Of a DNA stretch of 64,000 nucleotides, positions 1 to 7,824 are shown in pieces. The stretch is from Lutimaribacter_A marinistellae (GTDB lineage: Bacteria > Pseudomonadota > Alphaproteobacteria > Rhodobacterales > Rhodobacteraceae). The translations under genes and the position numbers were made by a program. Location: assembly GCF_042648365.1 (NCBI RefSeq), contig NZ_JBHRXI010000002.1, positions 1 through 64,000 of the forward strand, in the 5' to 3' direction. Position 1 is the first letter of the stretch, and the number at the start of each line of letters is the position of its first letter. The notes under the pieces were generated by a model. The model searched no databases. It saw only the letters and a program-made list of their open reading frames with translations, and was not told the origin of the DNA.

Positions 1-174
1 CACCGCCTCATCATCATCCGGGTAGGTTTCCAACACGCTTTCACAGCTGTGATGCATGTGGGGCATGGCGGCATCGAGCACGGCCTGGATGTCCACCTCC
101 TCGGCCTGCGCTATTCCAACATATGCGATCAGACATGCCGGAATGCATATCGCGGCTTTCAGGTTGTTGAGCAT
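1..174 (-). CDS. Secreted hypothetical protein, C-terminus cut by the window edge
   Basis: A reading frame starts at ATG 174-172 and runs off the left end with no stop over 58 codons. It is preceded by an AAGGA ribosome binding site about 9 nt upstream. The N-terminus (MLNNLKAAICIPACLIAYVG, then IAQA and an acidic stretch) looks like a signal peptide with cleavage after AQA. The visible mature part contains HMHHSCES and is acidic (TYPDDDEAV). The family is not recognised. It is the second gene, after the small glycine-zipper gene, on the same strand. Confidence 0.6.
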   Translation of the reverse strand, partial: MLNNLKAAICIPACLIAYVGIAQAEEVDIQAVLDAAMPHMHHSCESVLETYPDDDEAV

Positions 175-212
175 GTTTCAAGGTCCTTCACGTTGACTGA
201 GGGATCAGACGT

Positions 213-428
213 TCACTTCTTGACAGCGCCGGCGATCGCACCGACGACCGCGCCACTGCGCGCACCAGAGCTGCCACCGACCAGCGCGCCAACGCCCGCG
301 CCGATCGCAGCGCCTCCGATGGTGTTCTTGACCTGCCGTTTGCCCGCGTCCGCCGGCAAGGCCAGGGAAAGGCTCATGATCAGGGTGAGCACGAGGCCGG
401 CAATCAGGGTTTTTCGATTCAGATCCAT
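213..428 (-). CDS. Small secreted glycine-zipper protein
   Basis: The product is 71 residues. The start at ATG 428 is preferred over the upstream ATG at 473 because a purine-rich GAGGGGGA ribosome binding site lies just upstream of it. Residues 1-24 form a signal peptide (MDLNRKTLIAGLVL... with an ADA site). The rest is a glycine-zipper repeat (GGAAIGAGVGALVGG, then GAVVGAIAGAV) ending in two lysines. Such zippers insert into or pack against membranes in small periplasmic or outer-membrane proteins. No lipobox cysteine is present. The precise role is unknown. Confidence 0.65.
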   Translation of the reverse strand: MDLNRKTLIAGLVLTLIMSLSLALPADAGKRQVKNTIGGAAIGAGVGALVGGSSGARSGAVVGAIAGAVKK

Positions 429-565
429 GGGTGAGTCCCCCTCTCGTCTACGCCAACGGGCGTCACAATGCATTCTGGGGGCTTGCGGAAGCGTGCGTGC
501 TGATTCCGAAAACCCATGAAAAAGATTAGCATAGCATTGGCGATCATTTTGCGACAGAATACAGT

Positions 566-1582
566 ATGGCTGTTCCCATGGTGAATCTCATCGAGTTCAG
601 GCACGTCCTCGACCTGCTCGATGGAATTGCCTCTCCGGCGATAGTGAACCGGGCGCTGCGGGCGGAAGGACTGAGCAGGAACGTGCTCGCCCAAGATGTT
701 GGCTTTCTGCCCTACGATCTCGAGGCCCGCGTGATCGAGCGTGTCGCTCGGACCCTTGGGGACGCAACGCTGGGCACCCACCTCGCACAGCGGTTCGACT
801 ACTCCAGCTACGACGCTTACGCGCGCTATGTTCTGGGTGCGAAGGATCTGGAAGAGGCCCTCTACCGAGGCCGCCGCGCGTTCGCTCTGACGCATCCCGG
901 TTCGGAAATCCTGCTGCGTCGCCAAGAGGGGCACGTGCTGGTAGGCCGAAGGACCGAGTTGACCACAGTGGTTGGACACCGCCACCTCGACGACGGCGCG
1001 ATCGTGATCATCGGTGGGGTGATCCGACACTTCCTCGGTCCCGATTGGCGCCCGGCATGGGTCGAATCCACAGGGACGGATTCCGTCAGCACGACCTATC
1101 TACAGCAGACGATCGGGGCGCCGGTCCGCGCCGGTTCCGAGATGCCTGCTCTGGCGATCTCGGAGAGCGCACTGTCCGCTCCGAACCCGAACCCGCCTGG
1201 TTCACATCAGCGGGTCGGGTTCATCGAGCTTCCATCACTGATGCGGGTGGATCCGCCCGAAACGATGACGTCGGCGGTGGACCAGGTGCTGCGCACGCAG
1301 TTCGTGCTCGGGGACCTGTCGGAGGAGAGCGTCGCGAGCCGCCTGTCGCTGGGCCGGCGCAGCCTGCAACGCGCGCTTAAGACGGAAGCGACGTCGTTTC
1401 GGGAGGTAAAGGCAAAGTTCCTTGAACAGCGTGCCCGCGCCCTTCTGGCCGAGTCCGATCTGGACGTTCCGACCATCGCACGCGCCCTGGGCTACGACGA
1501 GCCCCACAGTTTCCGCCGCGCTTTCCGCACATGGACAGGCCTTACGCCCCATGCATACAGATTGGCCGTGCGCGAGAAATGA
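566..1582 (+). CDS. AraC-family transcriptional regulator (OruR/arabinose-binding-like N-terminus)
   Basis: The product is 338 residues. About 200 N-terminal residues match the Arabinose_bd-type sensor domain seen in OruR/ArgR-like AraC proteins. The C-terminal 100 residues carry two helix-turn-helix motifs: ESVASRLSLGRRSLQRALK, and TIARALGYDEPHSFRRAFRTWTG with the usual LTPHAYR ending. It would bind DNA as an activator responding to an unknown small ligand. It is divergent from the two small secreted genes on its left and is followed after 28 bp by the decayed DUF4239 gene. The target is unknown. Confidence 0.85.
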   Translation: MAVPMVNLIEFRHVLDLLDGIASPAIVNRALRAEGLSRNVLAQDVGFLPYDLEARVIERVARTLGDATLGTHLAQRFDYSSYDAYARYVLGAKDLEEALYRGRRAFALTHPGSEILLRRQEGHVLVGRRTELTTVVGHRHLDDGAIVIIGGVIRHFLGPDWRPAWVESTGTDSVSTTYLQQTIGAPVRAGSEMPALAISESALSAPNPNPPGSHQRVGFIELPSLMRVDPPETMTSAVDQVLRTQFVLGDLSEESVASRLSLGRRSLQRALKTEATSFREVKAKFLEQRARALLAESDLDVPTIARALGYDEPHSFRRAFRTWTGLTPHAYRLAVREK

Positions 1583-1610
1583 GCAAGGACGAGCCGCCAA
1601 AGGAGGAGAC

Positions 1611-2135
1611 ATGACCGATATCGAGGCGGCTGACCTCTACTCGGGTTTAACCGAACCACTCTTGCCGTTTTCAACCCTCGTCGACGAGGCCATGGCGATC
1701 GGCATGGCGTTCCTGACGGCCGACCTTCTCGAAGAGCCGGGGCTCACCGAGTTGCAGACACGGATCCTCACCTATGCGCAAACGCGGCTCGTGGCCCAGG
1801 GCAATACGGCGATCCGCGAGGCGTGGAACGAGTTCCTTGCGCGCACGCTCGCGGCGCAGGCAGAGATCTAGCCTGCGACGTTGCAGGCGCTCGACACCGA
1901 GCCATCGGATCCGATCCGCGCCGTGGTGGCCCGAAGCTTGACGGACATACTCGACGCGCACACGAAAAGGATCGCAGCCGCCGTAGAGCAGATCCCGCCG
2001 CCGGCGAAACTGATGATCGTGCTCGTCGACGTCTTCGCCATTTTCATCGTCGGCAACCACTTGAGACCAGCGCACCTCCTGGACGGACTGAAAACCGCGA
2101 AGATAAAATGCAGGGTCGCAGGGTCCCGAAACTAG
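1611..2135 (+). pseudogene. Decayed bestrophin-like (DUF4239) membrane protein gene with internal amber codon
   Basis: A frame opens at ATG 1611 behind an AGGAGGA site and encodes 86 residues before TAG at 1869-1871. The same frame continues open to 2135. Read through the stop, it reproduces the order of the bestrophin-like DUF4239 family: VDEAMAIGMAFLTADLLEEP, then AIREAWNEFLARTLAAQAEI, stop, PATLQALDTEPSDPIRA, LDAHTKRIAAAVEQIPP and a hydrophobic LMIVLVDVFAIFIVG. In that family the stop position is usually Trp, so a TGG to TAG change would explain it. The N-terminal membrane helices are also missing and the C-terminus diverges after about 2060. The family assignment is from memory of its pattern. 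Confidence 0.6.
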
Positions 2136-2438
2136 GTCCGTCGCACGTGTCGCAACGAACGGCTCAAATGGCGAACGTCCGATTTCCGTTCCATCTCAAC
2201 GAGCGCCACTGGTATCGAAGTGTTCAGGTTACCAGTAAGAAAAGCAGTTTTATTTCAACGCGATACAAGCTCTGCACCAAATCGTCGTAGTCATCAGGTT
2301 CAGAGAATTTCGGCCTCAGAGAAAGGGTTCAAGCCAGATTCAGCGGATCGAGGTGAATAGCCCAATCGCTACAACCCTTGAAAACAAAGGGAAATTCTGG
2401 GGATGCCCGCAGGCGGAGAAACATTTGGTGAGGTCAGG

Positions 2439-2463
2439 TGGCGGAGCGGACGGGATTCGAACC
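2439..2463 (-). repeat. tRNA-Ser-like 3'-end fragment (candidate attachment site scar)
   Basis: On the minus strand this reads GGTTCGAATCCCGTCC followed by GCTCCGCCA. This is the T-loop, 3' T-stem, 3' acceptor strand (CCGCTCC), discriminator G and CCA of a serine-type tRNA. The 5' T-stem strand (GATGG) fails to pair with CCCGT at two positions and no 5' acceptor GGAGCGG lies within 100 bp, so this is not a functional tRNA gene. Tyrosine recombinases commonly integrate into tRNA 3' ends and leave such a fragment at one border. A tyrosine recombinase gene lies 1.7 kb to the right. Confidence 0.6.
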
Positions 2464-2468
2464 ATCAA

Positions 2469-2483
2469 GACGCAAACTGCGTC
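2469..2483. terminator. Short perfect hairpin downstream of scpB
   Basis: GACGCA (2469-2474), spacer AAC, TGCGTC (2478-2483) lies 36 bp past the scpB stop on the minus strand. It could act as a weak terminator for the DUF1403-scpB operon. There is no U-tract, and it directly abuts the tRNA fragment, so it could equally be part of a recombination site. Confidence 0.25.
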
Positions 2484-2518
2484 GGGTGTGACAGGTTCGT
2501 CAATTTCCAATCGCGACT

Positions 2519-3175
2519 TCACGACGAGGAGGCGACCCCGGTGTCGTCCAAGGCTTCCTTGTCCGGCAGGTCTTGCAGGCTCTCCAGGTCGAAGGCCACG
2601 AGGAATTGCTCGGTCGTCACGAATGTATAGGGCGCGCCACGCCGGGGCGCCCGTGGGCCGGTTCCGATCAGACCACGGGCATGCAACCGGCCGATCAGGT
2701 CGCGGCTGATTTCCTTGCCGAAGATCTCCTTCAGCCCGTCGCGCGTGACCGGCTGGTGATAGGCGATGGCGGCGAGAACCGCGACGTCGAACGCGCGCAG
2801 ATCGAGGGCCTGATCGCCCACATCTGCCGCCGCCCGGATCGCCGGCGCGTAGGCTGTCCGCGTCCGGAACATCCAACCCCCGGCGACCTGGACAATCTCG
2901 AAGGCTCGCCCCTCCAGATCGGCGGCGAGATCCTCGACCAGCACCTCGACCGAGGCCCCCTGCCCCACCACGCGTGCCAGGTCCTCGCGCGGCACCGGTG
3001 TGGCGGAGGCAAACAGCACGGCCTCGATCCGACGCATCCATTCCCGCCAGCGCAGCTCGGGTGGCAGGTCGGCAAGTTCGCGGTCAAGTTCCGGCTCCGA
3101 TCTGTCCTTGGCCGACTTTGATGGTCGCATGTCCGAACCTTGAGCCCGGTTCCCACTTTCGCTGGACATGCTCAT
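2519..3175 (-). CDS. scpB: ScpB-like segregation and condensation protein, plasmid-type paralogue
   Basis: The product is 218 residues, in the ScpB size range. After a charged N-terminal 45 residues, the ScpB core is recognisable: MRRIEAVLFASATPVPREDLARVVG, the first winged helix, and DLRAFDVAVLAAIAYHQPVTRDGLKEIFGKEISRDLIGRLHARGLIG, the second. ScpB normally bridges the kleisin ScpA and SMC in the bacterial condensin. No scpA or smc is present here, and the partner is instead a DUF1403 gene ending 2 bp upstream. Its position in a plasmid maintenance block suggests a role in replicon segregation or DNA compaction, which is an inference. The C-terminus (DKEALDDTGVASSS) is low complexity. Confidence 0.8.
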   Translation of the reverse strand: MSMSSESGNRAQGSDMRPSKSAKDRSEPELDRELADLPPELRWREWMRRIEAVLFASATPVPREDLARVVGQGASVEVLVEDLAADLEGRAFEIVQVAGGWMFRTRTAYAPAIRAAADVGDQALDLRAFDVAVLAAIAYHQPVTRDGLKEIFGKEISRDLIGRLHARGLIGTGPRAPRRGAPYTFVTTEQFLVAFDLESLQDLPDKEALDDTGVASSS

Positions 3176-3177
3176 CG

Positions 3178-4056
3178 CTACACCCCGTAGAGGCGGAACG
3201 TATCACGCCCGGTCAGCTCGCGCACCGCGCCAAGCGCAACCAATCGGTCGCAGAACCGACGCGCGGCGCGATCCGATCGCAGCGACGTCAGTGCCGTCGG
3301 GGCGACAGCGTCGCGGGTGAGGAACAGGGCAACGGCCTCCTCCGCGCCCTTGGCCCGCAACCGTGGCGCCACCTCTCGTAGCCGGATCGCGCGGCGCGTC
3401 AGATCAGCAGCGTCCCGCGCCGCCTCGGAGGCTGCCGTTCTGATCGCCCGATGGCAGGCCAGCCGCAGCGCGTCACCCGTCTTTTTCAGATCAGCGCGCT
3501 TGAGACCAAGGGCGAGGAGGGGAACGACGTGCCCCCACCCAAGCGTCTGCGCCAGCGCTGCCTCGGCCAACAGCAGTGCGGTGGCGTGGTCGCGTGGGCG
3601 ATCCTCGAGAACGGTCTGCAGCACGGCCGCGGCGCGCGGAACCGGTGCCCCCTGCCCCGCTTCCAGCCAGGTCGCGATCTGATCTTCATCCACCTGCGGC
3701 AGCGCGCGTTTCAGCGCCTTGACCGAGACCGGCCGCTCCACGGCCCGTTGCCACGACAGACAGACCTCACCGGCCGGTCCCGGCAGATCGCCAGGCTGCA
3801 GGAACGCGACCGCGTCCCGCAAGGCCCCTGCCCGCTCGGGCCGCCCCGACAGGATCACGCAGGCCTCTGACGCGCGCAGGGCCAGGCGGGCGCGCAACAA
3901 GCTTTGGGGGAGGTCCGGCCGGTTCACCACAAGATGCAGGTGGCCCAAGGCGGCACCAGACAAAAACGCAACATCTTCAATGACTTCAGCCCGCGCAGAG
4001 GTGACCCAGGAGGGCATTCGGCGTAGTGTCTCAAAGTCGTCCCGAGCATATGTCAT
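3178..4056 (-). CDS. DUF1403 family protein
   Basis: The product is 292 residues, matching from memory the DUF1403 proteins found on large alphaproteobacterial plasmids. The N-terminal segment (PSWVTSARAEVIEDVAFLSGAALGHLHLVV) and the mid-region GWGHVVPLLALGLKRADLKKTGDALRL are the recognisable parts. It is rich in Ala, Leu and Arg, largely helical, and has no signal peptide or catalytic motif. The stop is 2 bp before the scpB start, so the two are co-transcribed. The tyrosine recombinase gene diverges from it across a 156-bp AT-rich gap. DUF1403 has no known function, and the pairing with ScpB and a recombinase suggests replicon resolution or segregation. No good ribosome binding site precedes the ATG. 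Confidence 0.75.
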   Translation of the reverse strand: MTYARDDFETLRRMPSWVTSARAEVIEDVAFLSGAALGHLHLVVNRPDLPQSLLRARLALRASEACVILSGRPERAGALRDAVAFLQPGDLPGPAGEVCLSWQRAVERPVSVKALKRALPQVDEDQIATWLEAGQGAPVPRAAAVLQTVLEDRPRDHATALLLAEAALAQTLGWGHVVPLLALGLKRADLKKTGDALRLACHRAIRTAASEAARDAADLTRRAIRLREVAPRLRAKGAEEAVALFLTRDAVAPTALTSLRSDRAARRFCDRLVALGAVRELTGRDTFRLYGV

Positions 4057-4132
4057 GACACAACACTAGTCTCTGCCGGCGCTTTCGTCCACAATATGAT
4101 GTGTAAACCGCCTCGACTTGCAGTTCATGTAC

Positions 4133-4161
4133 ATGTCCAATAAATTTGCATTATCGGACAT
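4133..4161. promoter_or_regulatory. dif-like inverted repeat between DUF1403 and the recombinase gene
   Basis: Arms ATGTCCAATAA (4133-4143) and TTATCGGACAT (4151-4161) are inverted copies with one mismatch, separated by 7 bp (ATTTGCA). The 11-bp arms ending in ATAA/TTAT around a short central spacer recall Xer/dif-type crossover sites (11-6-11). The site is 52 bp upstream of a tyrosine recombinase start, in an AT-rich divergent intergenic region. It could instead be an operator for the divergent promoters. Confidence 0.45.
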
Positions 4162-4212
4162 AATTTTGTAACCACGTAATCGACCCAGTTTCTGCGCCGG
4201 GATCAGTGGAAC

Positions 4213-5301
4213 ATGCCCCCAGAGAGCGAGAAATCGACACCGGCACTGCCTGATGAACGCGATGATCCTCCTGTCAGCGGGAAGGACCGGGAAGATATCG
4301 CCCTGCCCTCCCACGTCGCCGGATCCGGCGCCCTCGACCGGTTGGTGAACACGGCCCGCGATTTTGCCCGCGCGGCGACGGCCGAGAACACCGCAAAGGC
4401 CTATGCTGCCGACTGGAAGCATTTCGCGCGCTGGTGCCGGTTGAAGGGCACCGAGCCTCTGCCTCCGTTACCAGAAGTGATTGGCCTCTACCTTGCCGAT
4501 CTGGCGTCCGTGTCTGGCCCCTCCCCTGCCCTCTCGGTCTCGACCATTGACCGGCGCCTCTCTGGTCTCGCTTGGAACTACGCGCAGCGCGGGTTCACTC
4601 TGGATCGAAAGAACCGCCACATTGCCACCGTGCTTGCGGGCATCCGGCGCAAGCACGCGCGACCGCCAGTGCAGAAGGAGGCGATCCTGGCCGAGGACAT
4701 CCTTGCCATGGTCGCCACCCTGCCCCACGATCTGCGCGGGCTGCGCGACAGGGCCATCCTGCTGCTGGGATATGCCGGTGGGCTGCGACGCTCTGAAATC
4801 GTCAGCCTGGATGTCGGCAAGGACGACAGCCCGGATTCCGGTGGCTGGATCGAGATCATGGGAAAGGGCGCGCTGCTTACTCTCAACGCGAAAACCGGCT
4901 GGCGCGAGGTCGAGATCGGGCGGGGATCCTCGGACCGGACCTGCCCTGTGCACGCTCTCGAACGATGGTTGCATTTTGCCAGGATCGAGTTCGGGCCGGT
5001 CTTCGTCGGAACCTCTCGCGACGGCAAACGTGCGCTCGAAACGAGACTGAATGACAGGCACGTTGCGCGCCTGATCAAGCGGACCGCGCTCGACGCTGGC
5101 CTGCGTCCGGACCTGCCTGCGAACGAACGTATCGCCCTGTTCTCAGGCCACTCCCTGCGCGCCGGTCTCGCCAGTTCGGCCGAGGTCGACGAGCGCTATG
5201 TCCAGAAGCATCTCGGCCACGCCTCGGCCGAGATGACCCGCCGCTACCAGCGCCGCCGCGACCGGTTCCGGGTGAACCTGACCAAGGCCGCGGGGCTGTA
5301 A
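4213..5301 (+). CDS. Tyrosine-type site-specific recombinase (plasmid resolvase/integrase)
   Basis: The product is 362 residues. An N-terminal SAM-like core-binding domain (about 45-150) includes TAENTAKAYAADWKHFARWC. The C-terminal catalytic domain has the expected tetrad: R192 in GGLRRSE, H313 and R316 in SGHSLRAG, H336 in HLGHAS, and the nucleophile Y345 in MTRRYQRR. These enzymes break and rejoin DNA through a phosphotyrosine link, either for integration or for resolving plasmid multimers. Its place beside parAB, scpB and a dif-like palindrome favours multimer resolution. The tRNA fragment at 2439-2463 leaves integration possible. The start ATG at 4213 has no strong ribosome binding site. 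Confidence 0.88.
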   Translation: MPPESEKSTPALPDERDDPPVSGKDREDIALPSHVAGSGALDRLVNTARDFARAATAENTAKAYAADWKHFARWCRLKGTEPLPPLPEVIGLYLADLASVSGPSPALSVSTIDRRLSGLAWNYAQRGFTLDRKNRHIATVLAGIRRKHARPPVQKEAILAEDILAMVATLPHDLRGLRDRAILLLGYAGGLRRSEIVSLDVGKDDSPDSGGWIEIMGKGALLTLNAKTGWREVEIGRGSSDRTCPVHALERWLHFARIEFGPVFVGTSRDGKRALETRLNDRHVARLIKRTALDAGLRPDLPANERIALFSGHSLRAGLASSAEVDERYVQKHLGHASAEMTRRYQRRRDRFRVNLTKAAGL

Positions 5302-5323
5302 GCCGACTTACCGCGGCGAAGTA

Positions 5324-6415
5324 CTATTCTTCGAGTTCCCGAAAGAAGGCCGCGATGGCGCGTTCCAGTTTCACACGGTCAATGGCGGAAAAATCCTGCT
5401 CGGTCCGCAATTCCAGCTTACCCTGCGACGCGGTGCATTTGGCGACACCCTCGTCGGTCGAGACCTGGAAGGTCGTGCGCGCCTTGCGGGGCCGCGCCGG
5501 GCTGGCACCGGTATTACCCGTGGGTAAGGTCCCTGCCCCGCTATCCGTCACGAATCCGCGCAAGATCGCGATCTCTTGCGCCGCATCGCGACCCGGTGCG
5601 GCACGCAGGGCGTGGACGATGTCGGACACCAACTCCGGCTCTCGGTCCAGCCTACGCTTGAGATCGACGCCCAGGTTGCGCGGAATGTCGGCAGGATGTT
5701 CCAGCAACTTGTCGAACCGGGCCAACAGATCGGCAAAGGCACGGATATAGCTGCGCTTGGTATAGCTGGCGGATTTGAACAGGATCGCCACCGCCTCGCC
5801 CGCATCGGCGCAATCGTTGGCCGGGTCTTGCGCATAGCGCCGCGCCAGTTCGGCCATCTCGGCAAAAGAGATATCCTTGCGGATCAGGTTCTCATCCACC
5901 ATCCGGCGATACGTCGTTGCCGTGTCATCGCTGAGCGGGGTAATCCCGGCGGGGATCGTGCGATAGATCTCCTCGCCCGTTTCATCGAGCAGCGCACGGT
6001 AGGCCAGAAGGCGCCGCATCCCCTGGATCAGCTCATAGCGGCCATCGCTTCGTGCCTCGACCCGGATGGGGTTGCTGAGACCGATTTCGCGGATCGAGGT
6101 CTTGAGCTCATCCAGCGCGTCGTCCAATCCGGGCTTGCGGTCGCGAACCAGCTTTTCGGTCACAACCTCCTCCAGCGGAATTCGCCCGGTGACCAGCCCT
6201 TCGCGCTTGAGCTGCACAAACTCCTTGGCAAGGCGGTCATTCTCGGCTCTGATCGCCTGTTCCGCCTCGCGCCGGGCCTTGAGCGCACCGGCATTCTCCG
6301 AGATGGCCGAGGCCATGGGTCCGCGGCGTGCCAGTGCACGGTCGGGCACCTTGCCGACCTCCATGTCGTCGACGCCGGGCACCTCGATATCGAAAACTCT
6401 CCGCTTTCTGCTCAT
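5324..6415 (-). CDS. parB: ParB/RepB-family plasmid partition protein
   Basis: The product is 363 residues. The start at ATG 6415 forms an ATGA overlap with the parA stop and is preferred over an in-frame codon 24 bp upstream. An N-terminal segment for ParA contact precedes the ParB N domain (about 100-170: LKTSIREIGLSNPIRVEA, then YELIQGMRRLLAYRALL, the GxRR CTP-binding motif). A helix-turn-helix region and a C-terminal dimerisation part follow. It would load at parS sites and spread, working with ParA to move sister replicons apart. A copy of the TTACCC-NN-GGGTAA palindrome lies inside the gene at 5514-5527. Confidence 0.92.
   Translation of the reverse strand: MSRKRRVFDIEVPGVDDMEVGKVPDRALARRGPMASAISENAGALKARREAEQAIRAENDRLAKEFVQLKREGLVTGRIPLEEVVTEKLVRDRKPGLDDALDELKTSIREIGLSNPIRVEARSDGRYELIQGMRRLLAYRALLDETGEEIYRTIPAGITPLSDDTATTYRRMVDENLIRKDISFAEMAELARRYAQDPANDCADAGEAVAILFKSASYTKRSYIRAFADLLARFDKLLEHPADIPRNLGVDLKRRLDREPELVSDIVHALRAAPGRDAAQEIAILRGFVTDSGAGTLPTGNTGASPARPRKARTTFQVSTDEGVAKCTASQGKLELRTEQDFSAIDRVKLERAIAAFFRELEE
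5514..5527. promoter_or_regulatory. Candidate parS palindrome, copy 1 (inside parB)
   Basis: TTACCCGTGGGTAA has 6-bp inverted arms TTACCC/GGGTAA around a 2-bp centre, flanked by GTA and GG. The same arms recur at 6722 and 7825 and are not noticed elsewhere in the window. Three copies of one palindrome confined to the par region fit the multi-site parS arrangement of alphaproteobacterial plasmids. Confidence 0.6.
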
Positions 6416-7719
6416 CTCGTCTCCTCCATCTGCTCCCACGCGCCGGTCAGGACGTCGCGGAATTCCTCGTAGGCCCGGTCAAAGGTCGATCGTGCGCGGC
6501 GCCAGGTCTCGCGCGTCATCTCTCGGTAATCCATCTCGTAGACCGAGCTGAGGAACCGACCGGACTGTTCAACTGCACGAGTCATCTCGACCGGGTGCTG
6601 GGCCACGTGTCCGTCAAAAACCTTGTTGAAAGCTTCCTGCATCGCGCGGTGCAGGTCGTTGCCCGGTTCGAACCGGGTCAAAAGGAACCGGATATCGAGG
6701 AAGGATTTGGGAAGGTTGGTCTTACCCATGGGTAAGGTGTCATCGAACCCGGCGGCCAGATCCTCCAACGCCTCCGAGAGCTGCCCGATGAAGGACGTGG
6801 TGGAATCATATTCCCAGTAGCCGGGACCGGACGGGATATAGAGAACATCGGCGGCAAAGACCGCGTTCATCGACTGGTAGCCAATCGCCGGCGGACAATC
6901 GAACAGGATCAGGTCATAGCTTTCATCAGGGATCTGGTCGAGATAGCGCGATACGGCAGCGAAGAAGGACCATTCGGGATTCAGGTGTCGGTACTGGGCG
7001 CTGGCGAACTCGACAAAGGCCGCGTTGGCGCAGGAGGGGATCGCGTCGATGGTCGGCCAGGAGGTCGGCTTGATGAAATCGGTGATCCTCAGCTCTCCCA
7101 GACCAAGCCCGGTGATCGAACTGGGAAGGTGGCGGCGGGGCAGGGCGGTTCCCGATTCCGCACCCTGTGGTCCAGCATTCATCCGCTCGGTTTCACGGAT
7201 CAGGTCGCGTGCCATGATACCCCAGACCGTGTGCTCCTCGGAAACATCGGTCAGGCCCATCGAATGGCTGAGCGTCGCCTGTGGGTCGAAATCGACCACC
7301 AGCACGCGATACCCGTCCAGCGCGGCCGCGTGAGCGAAATGCAATGCCACGGTCGACTTGCCTGCGCCGCCCTTGAAGTTCGCAATCGCCGCGCGCACCG
7401 CACGCTTTCCGGTCGGACGAGGGGGCATCAGGCTACGCTTGTTGAAGCGCAGGCGTCGGCGCAATTCGTTGACCTCTTCCAACGAGAACCACCGCTGCCG
7501 GCCATCAGGCTCGACCTCGCCAGCGGGTAGCGACGGGTCGGCCGAGAGCTTGCCGCGAAAGGTCGACTGGTTGATACGAAAGATCAGCTCCGCCACTTCC
7601 CAGGACGAAAAGCGACGGAGAGTCTTTTCCATCTGCGGCGAAAAGGTCTGCTGCCTGATCCAGCCCTGCAACTTGAGAGAGCGGTTCTGCAGCGTGCTCA
7701 GATCCTCATGCGTGTACAT
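6412..7719 (-). CDS. parA: ParA/RepA-type partition ATPase
   Basis: The product is 435 residues, the long form with an N-terminal DNA-binding region typical of plasmid ParA/RepA. Residues 30-95 contain a MerR-like winged segment (FSSWEVAELIFRINQSTFR, then RWFSLEEVNELRRRL). The deviant Walker A motif KGGAGKST is at 116-123, with the Walker A' VDFDPQATLS and the Walker B-like ILFDCPPAIGY further on. It binds DNA non-specifically in its ATP form and drives segregation with ParB. The N-terminal domain likely also represses its own promoter. It overlaps parB by 4 bp and has a second palindrome copy inside it. Confidence 0.93.
   Translation of the reverse strand: MYTHEDLSTLQNRSLKLQGWIRQQTFSPQMEKTLRRFSSWEVAELIFRINQSTFRGKLSADPSLPAGEVEPDGRQRWFSLEEVNELRRRLRFNKRSLMPPRPTGKRAVRAAIANFKGGAGKSTVALHFAHAAALDGYRVLVVDFDPQATLSHSMGLTDVSEEHTVWGIMARDLIRETERMNAGPQGAESGTALPRRHLPSSITGLGLGELRITDFIKPTSWPTIDAIPSCANAAFVEFASAQYRHLNPEWSFFAAVSRYLDQIPDESYDLILFDCPPAIGYQSMNAVFAADVLYIPSGPGYWEYDSTTSFIGQLSEALEDLAAGFDDTLPMGKTNLPKSFLDIRFLLTRFEPGNDLHRAMQEAFNKVFDGHVAQHPVEMTRAVEQSGRFLSSVYEMDYREMTRETWRRARSTFDRAYEEFRDVLTGAWEQMEETR
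6722..6735. promoter_or_regulatory. Candidate parS palindrome, copy 2 (inside parA)
   Basis: TTACCCATGGGTAA is a perfect 14-bp palindrome with the same arms as the copies at 5514 and 7825, followed by the same GG as copy 1. It lies within the parA coding sequence, about 1.2 kb from copy 1. Confidence 0.6.
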
Positions 7720-7824
7720 TTTATATCCTTGGCCTCGTTCCTTGCTGGACGGTTTTCCGCCCTTGACCGGAAATTACGGCTGATTTGCCAAATTTGCAAA
7801 AGGTATTATCCTTCGGTTACGGTA

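Larger units (their letters stand above)
2136..2518. other. Non-coding stretch between the decayed gene and scpB
   Basis: No gene is supported here. The left 300 bp are lower in GC than the surroundings and show no codon pattern. The right part holds a tRNA 3'-end fragment (2439-2463) and a short perfect hairpin (2469-2483), both listed separately. Together with the degenerate gene on the left, this looks like a junction between an older insert and the maintenance block. Confidence 0.5.

Noticed and set aside
2439..2530. Possible complete tRNA gene on the minus strand
   Set aside because: Only the 3' end is present; the T-stem mispairs at two positions and there is no 5' acceptor strand, D-arm or anticodon arm.
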